Positions 20,301 to 27,643 of a stretch of DNA of 64,000 bases are shown in pieces (within the stretch, counting starts at the first letter, position 1; each line of letters opens with the position of its first letter). The notes below the pieces were generated by a model, which was not told where the DNA came from, made no database searches, and saw only the letters and a list, made by a program, of their open reading frames with translations. Source of the stretch: an uncultured Saprospiraceae bacterium (GTDB taxonomy: Bacteria; Bacteroidota; Bacteroidia; Chitinophagales; Saprospiraceae); the NCBI GenBank assembly GCA_937980645.1, contig CALJPQ010000014.1, forward strand, positions 27,643-91,642. Direction: 5' to 3'. A program made the position numbers and the translations under genes.

Positions 20301-20370
20301 TGGGCATGAAAAATAACACGGCGAGGCCGAGGCTTCGCCAAAACAGACCTTGGAATGCACGCTCGTTCAT
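14353..20370 (-). CDS. Giant T9SS-secreted surface protein with FN3, P-domain, MopE-like and about 13 SprB repeats
   Basis: About 2005 residues. Order: signal peptide (LFWRSLGLAVLFFMPKNTVAS); FN3 domain (about 45-125); proprotein-convertase P-type domain (about 130-285; HPWRADLNVWLEAPDG); second FN3; MAM/jelly-roll-like domain; a MopE-like metal-binding block with DADGDGFGDDD, GGDCND and DENCNGMDDDDD; Ig-like domains; then about 13 SprB-type repeats of 60-70 residues, each ending like TVTDANGC; finally a type A T9SS sorting domain (LAPNPTAHASRLRLEL). Probably a surface adhesin in gliding or attachment. The frame is open to 20520, but the promoter at 20423-20431 lies inside that extension, so ATG 20370 is chosen. 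Confidence 0.93.
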   Translation of the reverse strand: MNERAFQGLFWRSLGLAVLFFMPKNTVASDGWPSVVSDTCFRPELLLADQVSDSTARLTWTDVGSRYEIELVVGGQMFTGIPNITVNADPPYVITGLTPGRNYRFQVRTVCSDSTRSDWSAPRSFTTALNNARPCPLNLALRDSSCASPQVFPLYVNTAPGDALGTDVVLHAVRIAVEHPWRADLNVWLEAPDGVRIQLIGGLNPSDRDIGAPPQDSLGCWAFVELTDNAALGQPWNAAAERDNITGYFLPVQPLATFHNGQNPVGVWKVEFCDSKPGDVGRLRTLELVFAPADCPEGPMPGVVSVGQTSAEITWAPDGFGDTLILEYGLAGFVPGNGSVPGLSGTVVVLPQPSVNSVVLTSLLPLRRYEAYLRRSCGSGLWSANSAKVAFFTSCPTTLLETFEGLSVCPVGCADPCPLPNVWQNAPGDDFEWKVFTGPGLTFPTAGPPSAAEGSQYLYFRNACSPTGALGKTAVLRTRCLQVQAAVSQTCHFSFDLYMNTISGQMSTLELQGSTDGGQTWNTIATWSGNRGKLWRREYVNLQAYHNQVAQFQFVATGTFGAFGDIAMDNLAFYGSQVANVPEYTFYRDADGDGFGDDDLRIVSCFPFAPAGYVSKGGDCNDAAAYIYPGAPEILCNQIDENCNGMDDDDDIPPPAAPMPAATCAGGSVTLSVSGMPFGEFYWYDQPAGGSPIASGPTLSLNNLTASRTLFVADSMTGPSAGCASPRVPATVTVHPNPALLPISGPTICSGKTFDLTQLKVTDTAQTGGLLTYHTALPASGANQLPSPVVQPALTTTYYIMSTTPFGCTEVEPVTVSVLPSPEVFITQGDSISVCRSRTVQLQTTASSAGQPPFTYAWSNGLNLPNIQVSSGNTPNAAQIFTVTITDANGCTSTDAILVRTLNNVTQTAITWVQNVSTCGGNDGSIALTPLNGTPPYQFQWAGGSITGVTGTGVITGLTQGSYRVTVTDATHGGCSMVMPQILINAPGLEVELDTIVHVRCPGVNTGAISLSVSGVNPNIVWNNAQTGPQITNLAPGLYSATVTDGNCVQELNNLEITAPMPVQIELNMLKNVRCFGQNDGAIALAVFGATPPYSYQWSNGDTTSAISGLAPDAYWCTITDANGCIFPSPIYNITEPSLLTLQLDSLRNVRCFGENNGFLRVKAAGGMPPYQFRWNNGATSATLNNLTAGVYNATVTDANGCTATWIGFVSQPSALQVETFKLTPPTCIGAQDGSIELSLSGGQPPFTYLWNSGSGTSKLQSLGVGQYWATVTDARGCQLVTPPYTLNAPQLLSIKLDSLRHVGCLGEQTGYLAVQVNGAVPPLTLTWNGQPGTTVLADLPAGQYNLVATDNRSCQATATYFVQQPELPLGIILNNVQNALCAGEPTGSISVRANGGTSPYQYLWSNNATSANLSAVLAGVYSVTVTDANGCTQKRDGIVVGEPPVLQVTPHVNHIPCFGPKTGSILLNTTGGTPPYQYVWENGDTTASRFNLQAGDYAVTIFDHTGCAQVLRNLTVIRRADEFTVSSLYIQPVSCNNASDGWMAVQVNNGTPPYQFAWSAPVGLHPNVPVPRDTAFGLNGGSYRVTVTDAAGCFAISEPLLVEEAPPLRISIQQIGHVACKGDSTGLVAVQGGGGVPPYQFAWNNGQTANLATNLPAGTYMVTMTDLRGCTKVSIPAVVTEPAQALAIVLNSITPDRCGFNQGAISLQATGGRAPYTFQWNSGQTTASIQNLAPGNYQVTVTDDLGCIRTSPVYEIVQLAPPLEVVSANVADVACRGDSTGAIAPVVEGGTPPYQYAWSNGAATPHLTNLPAGTYTLTVVDAVGCFQFWAFSVVQPALPLALTWMADSTLAGWSITVTPLGGVPPYSFQWDAAAGGHTDPTVTALKAGTYRVTVSDANDCVRIAAISVGTTSTHLLPNLVQHLSLAPNPTAHASRLRLELAAPAAARVWVVSPLGQRIAEYATDQRADVHEWRLDATPLPPGLYVVIVLLDNGQRRALNWLVVK
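14650..17670 (-). repeat. SprB-type repeat array in the giant surface protein
   Basis: About 13 divergent tandem units of 60-70 codons. Each follows the pattern: short strand, Cys, Gly-Asp-Gly-like turn, GGTPPYQYxWSNG, then LxAGxYxVTVTDxxGC. Pairs of cysteines per unit suggest intradomain disulfides. The last unit before the sorting domain has lost the first Cys. Confidence 0.85.
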
Positions 20371-20422
20371 GCGCAGGATTAGTATTTTGTGTGAATCGGT
20401 CAGCGGGTCATCTTGCCTGGCA

Positions 20423-20431
20423 GCAAAGGTA
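20423..20431 (-). promoter_or_regulatory. -7 element TACCTTTGC for the giant surface protein
   Basis: A perfect TAnnTTTGC on the minus strand, 53 nt before ATG 20370. It fixes the start codon, because a longer open frame would begin upstream of the promoter. Confidence 0.65.
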
Positions 20432-20549
20432 AGGGGAATGCTGGCCCATGGCATTGTAGAGCGCACAAGGGATTGGTCGCGCTGCCTGGCTTCGTTGCGT
20501 ACACGCGGGTTTTGGGCCAATTGGCCGGGTTGGCTTTAAGTAAAGTTTT

Positions 20550-21269
20550 ATGAACGGCCAGACAAGTTTGGGCACTACTGGCGTTCTTTGCGGCCTGGAA
20601 CCCGTAGCAAAACGGCAATCCATGTCTGTGGATCTTGGAAAACAATCCGGCGGCCAGTCGAACCGCGACATCTACGCCATGGCAGAGCGAGCGCTTCAAA
20701 CATTGCCTGTGGCGTGGAATGATGTTATGGCGTTGGATGTGGGTGCCGGCGCTGGGTATTTTACCCAATACTTCGGCGAGCGCTGCCAAAAGGTGTGCGC
20801 CTTGGATGCCTGCGCGCCGCACGGATTACCGCCGAACGCTGAATATCGCGCCGCTGACCTCAACGAGTGCTGGCCTGTAGCCGATGCCTGGGCCGACGTG
20901 GCCATAGCCCTCGAAGTGGTGGAACATCTGGAAAACCCGCGCCATTTTTTTCGGGAAATGAAGCGAGTGCTCAAGCCAGGCGGGTTTGGCTTCGTGTCCA
21001 CGCCCAACAACCTGTCGCTGTTTAGCCGCCTGTTTTTCTTGTTCAAAGGCCAGCACCGAGCATTTCAGGACTTTTCCTACCCGGCGCACATTACACCCGT
21101 TTTGCAGGCCGACGTGCGGCGCATTCTGACCGAAAATGGCCTGAAGTTGTTAGATTTCTTCTACACGCATGCCGATACCTTGCCGTTATGGCACACGCAT
21201 GTGCGCATCGGTGGGCCGCTGTTTTCGGCGAACTTTGGTGTGCTGTTTCAAAAACCGGCTCTGGCATGA
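20550..21269 (+). CDS. SAM-dependent methyltransferase, first gene of a polysaccharide operon
   Basis: A class I methyltransferase of about 239 residues. Motif I is VMALDVGAGAGYF (about 59-71), the acidic residue after strand 2 is in CALDAC, and the motif IALEVVEHLENPRHFFREMKRVLKPGG is the usual post-I to III region of Methyltransf_11/23 enzymes acting in glycan and small-molecule pathways. Its stop codon overlaps the next ATG (ATGA), so it is translationally coupled to a glycosyltransferase and probably methylates a sugar or glycan precursor (inference). ATG 20622 is a possible later start, since the first 24 residues look less protein-like. Confidence 0.85.
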   Translation: MNGQTSLGTTGVLCGLEPVAKRQSMSVDLGKQSGGQSNRDIYAMAERALQTLPVAWNDVMALDVGAGAGYFTQYFGERCQKVCALDACAPHGLPPNAEYRAADLNECWPVADAWADVAIALEVVEHLENPRHFFREMKRVLKPGGFGFVSTPNNLSLFSRLFFLFKGQHRAFQDFSYPAHITPVLQADVRRILTENGLKLLDFFYTHADTLPLWHTHVRIGGPLFSANFGVLFQKPALA

Positions 21270-22273
21270 GGATAGCGCTTTACTCCCCTAATTTTTACCC
21301 CCTGACGGGCGGGCTGGAGCATATGGTGGCTTACCTAGCGCAGGCATTTGCAGAACGCGGGCACGAGGTGGTCGTCGTCTGCCAGACGCCGGGGTACGGT
21401 TCTGAGGATGCTTTTCCGTTCTGGGTCTTGCGGCGGGCCAGTTTTTGGCGCGAGTGGCGGGCATTGAAGCGATCTGAAGTGGTGCTGATGTTCAACGTCA
21501 GCCTGAAAGGGCTGCCGGTTGTTCTGCTTTCGGGACGGCCGCTGGTGGTTTCGCACCAGACACCGCACACACCCGACCGGCTTGGGCGCTGGAAGACATG
21601 GGTAGCAAAGCACATCGCCCGGCGCAATATCTGCTGCAGTGCACATCTGGCCGCCCAACTGAATGCGCCGGCGGTGGTAATACCGAATACTTACGACGAA
21701 CAAACGTTCTGCAACCGGCAGCCGTGGGTCTTTCGTGAGCGCGACATTGCCTTTGTGGGCCGACTGGTATCGGACAAAGGCGCGCACGTGCTGCTGCGCG
21801 CTTTGGCTGCCCTGCACGCACGCGGGCGTCCCTTGCGCCTAAGCATCATCGGGCAAGGGCCGGAAGAGACCGAGCTGCACCATCTGGCTGCGACGCTGGG
21901 GCTGAGCAAATGGGTAGTTTTTGAAGGGCTGAAACAGGGCGCCGAACTGGCGGCCCTGCTCAACCAGCACCGCGTGCTGGCAGTGCCGTCGGTATGGCCC
22001 GAGCCGTTTGGCATCGTGGCCTTAGAAGGGCTGGCCTGCGGTTGTGTGGTGGTGGCCTCCGAGGCTGGCGGTCTGCCCGAAGCGCTGGGCGGTCTGGGCG
22101 TGCTCGTGCCGGCAGGCGACGCAACGGCTCTGGCGGATGCTCTGGAACGCCTCTGGGAGCGCCCGTTTGACTTTTTGCCGCCCGCCGAGCCGGTGGCCGC
22201 GCATTTGAGTGCGCACACGCGTAGCGCTGTGGCAGAGCAGTATCTGGCCGTTTTATCCGAAATTCGCGGCTGA
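21266..22273 (+). CDS. Glycosyltransferase family 4 (GT-B)
   Basis: 335 residues starting MRIALYSPNFYPLTGG, the classical nucleotide-sugar GT4 N-terminus with its Gly-rich acceptor loop. The C-terminal donor-binding domain has FVGRLVSDKG and the E-x7-E motif in EPFGIVALEGLACG. It transfers a sugar from an activated donor to a growing surface glycan at the cytoplasmic side. The start overlaps the methyltransferase stop by 4 bp (ATGA), which fixes it over the longer open frame at 21188. Sugar specificity cannot be read from the sequence. Confidence 0.92.
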   Translation: MRIALYSPNFYPLTGGLEHMVAYLAQAFAERGHEVVVVCQTPGYGSEDAFPFWVLRRASFWREWRALKRSEVVLMFNVSLKGLPVVLLSGRPLVVSHQTPHTPDRLGRWKTWVAKHIARRNICCSAHLAAQLNAPAVVIPNTYDEQTFCNRQPWVFRERDIAFVGRLVSDKGAHVLLRALAALHARGRPLRLSIIGQGPEETELHHLAATLGLSKWVVFEGLKQGAELAALLNQHRVLAVPSVWPEPFGIVALEGLACGCVVVASEAGGLPEALGGLGVLVPAGDATALADALERLWERPFDFLPPAEPVAAHLSAHTRSAVAEQYLAVLSEIRG

Positions 22274-22277
22274 AGCA

Positions 22278-23567
22278 ATGGGGGCGGATTTTTCCATAAC
22301 AACAACCTCTGACGGTGCTGAGGAAAGTGCTGTGCTGGAACGGCAGCGCCAACGCCTGACGCGCCTGTTGGCGTTTGTGTTGCTCTACACGGTGTTTGCC
22401 GGCGCGGTGCGCAAGTGGGTGCTGCTGGGCGGGCCTGTCAGCAATGCGCTGCTACTGGGGCAGCTGCTGATGCCCTGGTTGTTCTATCTCGCGGCGCCCG
22501 GCCGACGGCGGCGCTATTTGCCGCTGCTGCTGGTGTCGGGCGGTCTGTTGGTCGTCATGGCGCTCAACCCGCTCAACCACACGCTGTACCACGGCCTGTT
22601 CGGCATCTTGCTCCACATGGGCTGGTGGCTGATGGGGTTTCATTATCTGGAAAACCGGCACCTGTACTGCTGGGACAGGCTCTACAGGCTGGTGTGGGTT
22701 CTTCTGGTGGTAGAAATGGGCCTTTCCATTGCCCAATACAATCTGCCGCGGATGCACTTCATCAATCGCTATGCTACGGAAGGGCCGGTGAGCATTGCCT
22801 TTGTGGGCGAGGCCGCGCGCGTAACGGGCACGTTTAGCTTCGTGTCGGGCTATGCGGCCTGGTTGCTGTTTCTCAACCTGTGGACGTGGAGCGTGGCCGT
22901 GTGGAAGCGGCGCGTATGGCTGCTGACGGCGCTGGCAGGCGTGGGCGTGGTGGCCAGTCTGCTCTCGGGCGGGCGCTTGAGCCTGGTCATTACCCTCATC
23001 CTCACGGCATTTGCCTACGGGCATCTGTTGCGGCGCGTGGCGTTTCATCGCCTGCTTGTCGTGTTGCTGTTGGGGCTGACGGGCAGTATTTGGGCTTTTC
23101 AGCGAAGCCCTTTTCTGCAACAGTCGTGGGTCAACTTTGCTTCGCGTATTCAGGACGGCTTCCGCGATGAGGAGTACGGGCGCCGAACGTTTGGCGTCCT
23201 GGATGAAGTGCTCAACTTCAAAGGCGACCATGCCCTGCTGGGCGCGGGCCTGGGTGGCACTTATCAGGGCGCAAGGGCTATTTGGGGCGAGTCGTACTAT
23301 ATGCTCAAGTATGGTGGCTACGAGGAGGAGCCTGAGCGCATTGTGCTGGAGGGCGGATATGTGCTGTTCCTCTGGCGGCTGGCCCTGCTGTGGCTCTTCT
23401 TGCGCGGCTTGCAAATACCCGGCTTTGCCCGCATCCTGATATTCATCTTCATCACGTTCTTCGCTCCAGTGGTGTTCAACACGTACAACCTTGTCTTTTT
23501 GGCACTGGGCCTGAGCGCTGTGGACTGGAGTTACCGCCATTTTGACCCATTGAAACAACGGCCATGA
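22278..23567 (+). CDS. O-antigen polymerase/ligase-like polytopic membrane protein (Wzy/WaaL type)
   Basis: A 429-residue integral membrane protein with about ten or more hydrophobic segments and one large loop (about 300-365; FRDEEYGRRTFGVLDEV, LGAGLGGTYQG). That layout, with LLSGGRLSLVI-type helices before the loop, is typical of the Wzy_C/O-antigen ligase superfamily. It would polymerise or ligate undecaprenyl-linked oligosaccharide on the periplasmic side. The start at 22278 lies 4 bp after the previous stop, and the stop overlaps the next start, so it belongs to the same operon. Polymerase and ligase cannot be separated by eye. Confidence 0.8.
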   Translation: MGADFSITTTSDGAEESAVLERQRQRLTRLLAFVLLYTVFAGAVRKWVLLGGPVSNALLLGQLLMPWLFYLAAPGRRRRYLPLLLVSGGLLVVMALNPLNHTLYHGLFGILLHMGWWLMGFHYLENRHLYCWDRLYRLVWVLLVVEMGLSIAQYNLPRMHFINRYATEGPVSIAFVGEAARVTGTFSFVSGYAAWLLFLNLWTWSVAVWKRRVWLLTALAGVGVVASLLSGGRLSLVITLILTAFAYGHLLRRVAFHRLLVVLLLGLTGSIWAFQRSPFLQQSWVNFASRIQDGFRDEEYGRRTFGVLDEVLNFKGDHALLGAGLGGTYQGARAIWGESYYMLKYGGYEEEPERIVLEGGYVLFLWRLALLWLFLRGLQIPGFARILIFIFITFFAPVVFNTYNLVFLALGLSAVDWSYRHFDPLKQRP

Positions 23568-24754
23568 TGCGGCTCGTTTTTCTGTACTCGCACCCTATCC
23601 AGTACTTCGCCCCGTTGAGCCGGCTAGCTCAGGAAGACGGGGCGTTTGACGTGTGGACGCTATATTGCTCGGCGCAGGGGGTAGAGGCATTGCAAGATGT
23701 AGAATTTGGGCGGGCCGTTCAGTGGGATATTCCGCTGCTGGAGGGCTACCGAAGTGTGTTCTTCCGAAACTGGCGCGGCGCCCATCGGCCCGTGAGTGGC
23801 TTCTGGAGTCTGGTTAATCCGGGTGTGCTGACGTGGCTGTGGAAACAGCCCAGAGGCGTCCTCATAGTGCACGGCTGGGGGTATTTCACGCACGTGCTGG
23901 CACTTATTGCGGGCAAAATACTGGGCTATCGCATCGGCCTGCGCGGCGAAAGCAACTGGCGGCATGAACAACAGCTGCCGCGCTGGAAACGACGGCTGAA
24001 GCAATGGCTGCTGGGGTGCGGGTTGTTCCGCTTTGTGGACGTTTTTCTATACATCGGCGAGGAAAACCGCCAGTTTTACCTCCATATGGGCGTGCCGGAG
24101 CACCGGCTGGTGTTTACACCCTATGGTGTGGACAACGCGCGTTTTTCAGACCAGCGGGCAGCGCTCAGGGCGGAGAACGGGTCACGGCTGCGTCAACGGC
24201 TGGGCTTGCCCGAAGAGGCCCTGATAGTGCTGTTTTCGGGCAAACTTATCCCGAAGAAGCGTCCGCTCGACCTGTTAGAGGCCTTCCACCGTGCCCATAT
24301 GCCCAATGCCGTGCTGGTGTATGTGGGAGAAGGCGCCCTGCGCACTGCCGTCGAAGCACGTGCTCAGGCGCTGAGCATTGCAGACGTCGTGTACATAACA
24401 GGCTTCGTCAACCAGAGCACCATCGGGCAGTACTATGCTGCTGCTGATGTATTCGTAATGTGCTCTGGTGTCGGCGAAACGTGGGGGCTTTCCACCAACG
24501 AGGCCATGAACTTTGCCCTGCCGGTGCTCCTGTCAGACCTCACCGGCTGTGCTGCCGACCTGTGCCAGCCGGGTGTCAACGGATGGGTGTTTCCCACCGG
24601 CGATATAGCAGCACTCGCAGAGCGACTGCACCACCTACTCACCCTGCTACCGGAGCGCCGCCAGGCTATGGGCGAAGCCTCACGTGCCATTGTTGCCCGA
24701 TATAGTTATGAGGTTGTTCTGGAAAACCTGAAACACGCACTACTCCAGACATGA
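23564..24754 (+). CDS. Glycosyltransferase family 4
   Basis: 396 residues beginning MMRLVFLYSHPIQYFAPL, a Bacteroidota GT4 variant in which the N-terminal domain opens with SHPIQYF instead of a glycine-rich loop. The C-terminal domain has LFSGKLIPKKRPLDLLEAF and an E-x7-E-like site in GETWGLSTNEAM. It is translationally coupled at both ends by ATGA overlaps. Likely adds a sugar in the same glycan pathway. Codon 2 is also ATG and could be the true start. Confidence 0.9.
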   Translation: MMRLVFLYSHPIQYFAPLSRLAQEDGAFDVWTLYCSAQGVEALQDVEFGRAVQWDIPLLEGYRSVFFRNWRGAHRPVSGFWSLVNPGVLTWLWKQPRGVLIVHGWGYFTHVLALIAGKILGYRIGLRGESNWRHEQQLPRWKRRLKQWLLGCGLFRFVDVFLYIGEENRQFYLHMGVPEHRLVFTPYGVDNARFSDQRAALRAENGSRLRQRLGLPEEALIVLFSGKLIPKKRPLDLLEAFHRAHMPNAVLVYVGEGALRTAVEARAQALSIADVVYITGFVNQSTIGQYYAAADVFVMCSGVGETWGLSTNEAMNFALPVLLSDLTGCAADLCQPGVNGWVFPTGDIAALAERLHHLLTLLPERRQAMGEASRAIVARYSYEVVLENLKHALLQT

Positions 24755-25941
24755 AAGTCATCGTCGCCCATTCCGACCGCCAGTACTGCAATCACCTGCT
24801 GCTCGCCATAGCCCAGAAGGGTTGGCTGGAGCGGTTCTATACCCTCTTCTCTGGCAACAAATTCGCCGCATGGCAGTGGCTGCTGCCGCCACGCGTCCGC
24901 AACCAGCTGCGCAAACGCGCCGTAGATGCTTCGCTGACGCCTTTTATCGAGCACTTTCCCGCGCTCTTTGCCGCCGACCGGCTGATGAGCAAAAGCCTGG
25001 CCGATAGGATACGCTTCGGCTACGAATGGTTCGACCGCGCTGTGGCCAAACACCTCAACCGCAACCACTTCGACCTCATTATTACCTACGAAAATGCCAA
25101 CCGACACACCCTGCGCACCGCCAGAATGCTGGGCAAAACCACCGTGCTCGACCTGGCCCAAATCCACCACCGCGACATTGCCGAGTACGGACGCGAGTTC
25201 ATGACGCCAGAACAACGGCGTGCCGAGGTGGAGCACATCAACCCGCGCAAGGAAGAAGCCCTGTCGCATACCGACTACGTGCTTACCCTTTCGCGCTTTG
25301 CCGCCCAGTCCATGCTGCGCCACGGCTGGCCAGCCGAGCGACTGTTCACCGTGCCGCTGGGTGTGGATACTGCTCGTTTCCAGGCAAAAGCCGACTACCG
25401 CCGCTCCGGGCCACTGCGCCTGCTGTTCGTCGGCACGCTTACGCGCCGCAAGGGCATTGGCCCCCTGCTCGAAGCCATGCGACGTCTGCCACCCAACACC
25501 GCTGAACTGACGCTCATTGGCCCCATGGCCGACGCCCACGACCTCCTGCATACGCATGCCGGTTGCTTTCGGTATCTACCCTTCCTGCACCACGAAGCCC
25601 TGGCCGAACACTACCGCCAGGCCGATCTGTTTGTATTCCCTTCCCTACTCGACTCCTGGGCACAAACCGTATTGGAAGCAATGGCCTGCGGCACACCCGC
25701 CATCGTCAGCAACCGCACCGGCGCCCGTGAGGCCGTCGAACAAGGCGGCGGGTGGGTCATCCCCGCCAACGACCCGCAAACCTTAGCCGAAGCCATCCTC
25801 CGATGCGCCGACCAACCCGACCTGCTCGCCAACACCGGACAAAAAGCTGCCCTCATCGCCCAACAGTATTCGTGGACAGTCTATCAGGAACGCCTCCAAG
25901 AGGCACTGAGGGAAATAATGCGCCCAACCACCGGCCAATAA
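24751..25941 (+). CDS. Glycosyltransferase family 4, last gene of the operon
   Basis: 396 residues. The N-terminal domain (MKVIVAHSDRQYCNHLLLAI) lacks the usual Gly-rich loop. The C-terminal Rossmann domain is clear: LLFVGTLTRRKGIGPLLEAM, then DSWAQTVLEAMACGTPAIVS with the E of the donor site. The start overlaps the upstream stop (ATGA). The gene ends 70 bp before the convergent antiporter gene, without a clear terminator. Acceptor and donor unknown. Confidence 0.9.
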   Translation: MKVIVAHSDRQYCNHLLLAIAQKGWLERFYTLFSGNKFAAWQWLLPPRVRNQLRKRAVDASLTPFIEHFPALFAADRLMSKSLADRIRFGYEWFDRAVAKHLNRNHFDLIITYENANRHTLRTARMLGKTTVLDLAQIHHRDIAEYGREFMTPEQRRAEVEHINPRKEEALSHTDYVLTLSRFAAQSMLRHGWPAERLFTVPLGVDTARFQAKADYRRSGPLRLLFVGTLTRRKGIGPLLEAMRRLPPNTAELTLIGPMADAHDLLHTHAGCFRYLPFLHHEALAEHYRQADLFVFPSLLDSWAQTVLEAMACGTPAIVSNRTGAREAVEQGGGWVIPANDPQTLAEAILRCADQPDLLANTGQKAALIAQQYSWTVYQERLQEALREIMRPTTGQ

Positions 25942-26011
25942 ACCAGCCCATACCCAACGAGAAAGTATCCGTAAACCACTGGAAGCAAGCCACTTACCCA
26001 AAGAGCATCCG

Positions 26012-27490
26012 CTACAATTTTGCGCGCTCTTTCCGATACAAACACCCATCCACACCAGCAAAGTCCTCTGGGCTATCGGCCAGCACCATGAGCATATCAC
26101 CCGCCTCTATCTGTGTAGAGCCGCCCGGGCGGATGTATTTTCCATCTCTTCGGATGAGCACGATGAATGCCGAATGGGGAAAATTCAAATCCACAATCCG
26201 CTTACCAACAGCGCAGGAAGTCGGTAGAACCTCAAACTCTTGAAGTGAAGATTTGGGCAAATCCAGGATTAACTTCTCAACCTCACTCAGCGGCTTACTC
26301 TGCTCAGGCAAAGCTACATGGAGCCATTTGGAGACAATGCCCAGCGTCGTGCCCTGAATGAGCACGGAGGTCAGCGCGATGAAGAACACGATGTTGAAAA
26401 TCATGTCCGCTTTGTCAATCCCGGCCAACAGCGGATAGGTGGCAAAAACAATGGGTACAGCCCCGCGAAGCCCAACCCAGGAGATATACAGCTTGTTGCG
26501 CAAACGCATGCGGACAAACATCAGCGACAAAAATACGCTCACCGGACGTGCCACAAACATTAGAAAAAGCGAAATCAGCAGCCCTAGACCAATATAAGGC
26601 ACAATGCGCGTCGGATACACCAGCAGCCCTAAGGTGAGAAAAAGCACAATCTGCATCAGCCAGGCCAGACCGTCGTACATCTTGAGAATAGTCTTTTTGT
26701 GGATGAGCTCCTGATTGCCCAGATACACCGCAGCAATGTAAATGGCCAGGAAGCCGTTGCCACCAATGGCTTCGGTGGCCGAAAACGCAATGAACATCAG
26801 CGCAATCACCAGAACCGGATATAGCCCTTCAAAACCGAGATGAATCTCATTGATCACCCACCGGCTAACACGCCCGAAGAAAAAACCCGCCATTGTCCCC
26901 AAAAACATCTGCTCCAAAAACAGGAAAATGATGTTAGCAGGGCTTTGCTCCGGTCGGACAACCATGCTCAGGAGAGAAATGGTGAGCACATAAGCCATAG
27001 GGTCGTTGCTGCCGCTCTCCAATTCTAAGGTAGGCCGAAGATTGTCCCGCAAAGCCAGACTCTTGGAGCGCAATACTGAAAACACCGCGGCTGCATCCGT
27101 AGAAGAGACGATAGCACCCAACAGCAGCCCCTCGTAAATCGTGAAATCGGTAACGAACCAGACAAAAACACCCAACGTCAGGGCCGTCAGCAAGACACCC
27201 AGCGTGGACAGCAGAATGCCCTCTTTAAGAACCGGTCTCACCGACGTCCAACTTGTATCCAAACCGCCCGAAAACAGGATGAAGTTCAGCGAGACAATAC
27301 CGATAAATTGGGCTGCCTTCGGATTATCAAAATAAATACCCCCGATACCATCAGAGCCTGCCAGCATCCCGATAATCAGAAAAAGCACCAACGTCGGAAC
27401 GCCAAACCGGTACGACGTCTTGCCGGCAATGATGCTGATAAGCAGCAGGATAGAGCCGACCAACAGGATGTTTTCGGTTGTCAAGTTCAT
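26012..27490 (-). CDS. Potassium/proton antiporter, CPA1 NhaP-type with C-terminal TrkA_C domain
   Basis: 492 residues with about 12 membrane segments of the Na+/H+ exchanger fold, including SGGLDTSW and the central GAIVSSTDAAAVFSVLR stretch that carries the ion-binding Asp. A cytoplasmic RCK/TrkA_C domain follows (about 410-485; IRRDGKYIRPGGSTQIEAGD), as in the NhaP2/CvrA group that exports K+ in exchange for H+. A longer frame would start with TTG at 27532, but that lies within the -7 element, so ATG 27490 is chosen. Stand-alone leftward gene. Confidence 0.9.
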   Translation of the reverse strand: MNLTTENILLVGSILLLISIIAGKTSYRFGVPTLVLFLIIGMLAGSDGIGGIYFDNPKAAQFIGIVSLNFILFSGGLDTSWTSVRPVLKEGILLSTLGVLLTALTLGVFVWFVTDFTIYEGLLLGAIVSSTDAAAVFSVLRSKSLALRDNLRPTLELESGSNDPMAYVLTISLLSMVVRPEQSPANIIFLFLEQMFLGTMAGFFFGRVSRWVINEIHLGFEGLYPVLVIALMFIAFSATEAIGGNGFLAIYIAAVYLGNQELIHKKTILKMYDGLAWLMQIVLFLTLGLLVYPTRIVPYIGLGLLISLFLMFVARPVSVFLSLMFVRMRLRNKLYISWVGLRGAVPIVFATYPLLAGIDKADMIFNIVFFIALTSVLIQGTTLGIVSKWLHVALPEQSKPLSEVEKLILDLPKSSLQEFEVLPTSCAVGKRIVDLNFPHSAFIVLIRRDGKYIRPGGSTQIEAGDMLMVLADSPEDFAGVDGCLYRKERAKL

Positions 27491-27528
27491 CGCTGTTGTT
27501 GTAGCAGTACTTGTAGCATTGTGAAGGT

Positions 27529-27537
27529 CCAAAGGTA
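27529..27537 (-). promoter_or_regulatory. -7 element TACCTTTGG of the antiporter gene
   Basis: Matches TAnnTTTG on the minus strand, 38 nt before ATG 27490. Confidence 0.55.
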
Positions 27538-27566
27538 CCAGCCTTCTCTATTCTATAGTGTGTAAA

Positions 27567-27594
27567 GGGTCTGCAGAGACACCTCCACAGACCC
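27567..27594 (-). terminator. Hairpin downstream of the type-B sorted surface protein
   Basis: A 7-bp stem (GGGTCTG/CAGACCC) with a 14-nt loop, followed on the minus strand by CCCTTTACAC; the T tract is weak. Confidence 0.4.
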
Positions 27595-27643
27595 TCTCCT
27601 GTTTTTGCCTTGCGCAGGCAAATAAGTCGCTCGCTCCGAGCAT

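Noticed and set aside
22452..23558. A 368-codon leftward frame opposite the Wzy-like gene
   Set aside because: Gln/His/Arg-rich translation with no domain, fully antisense to a coupled operon gene.
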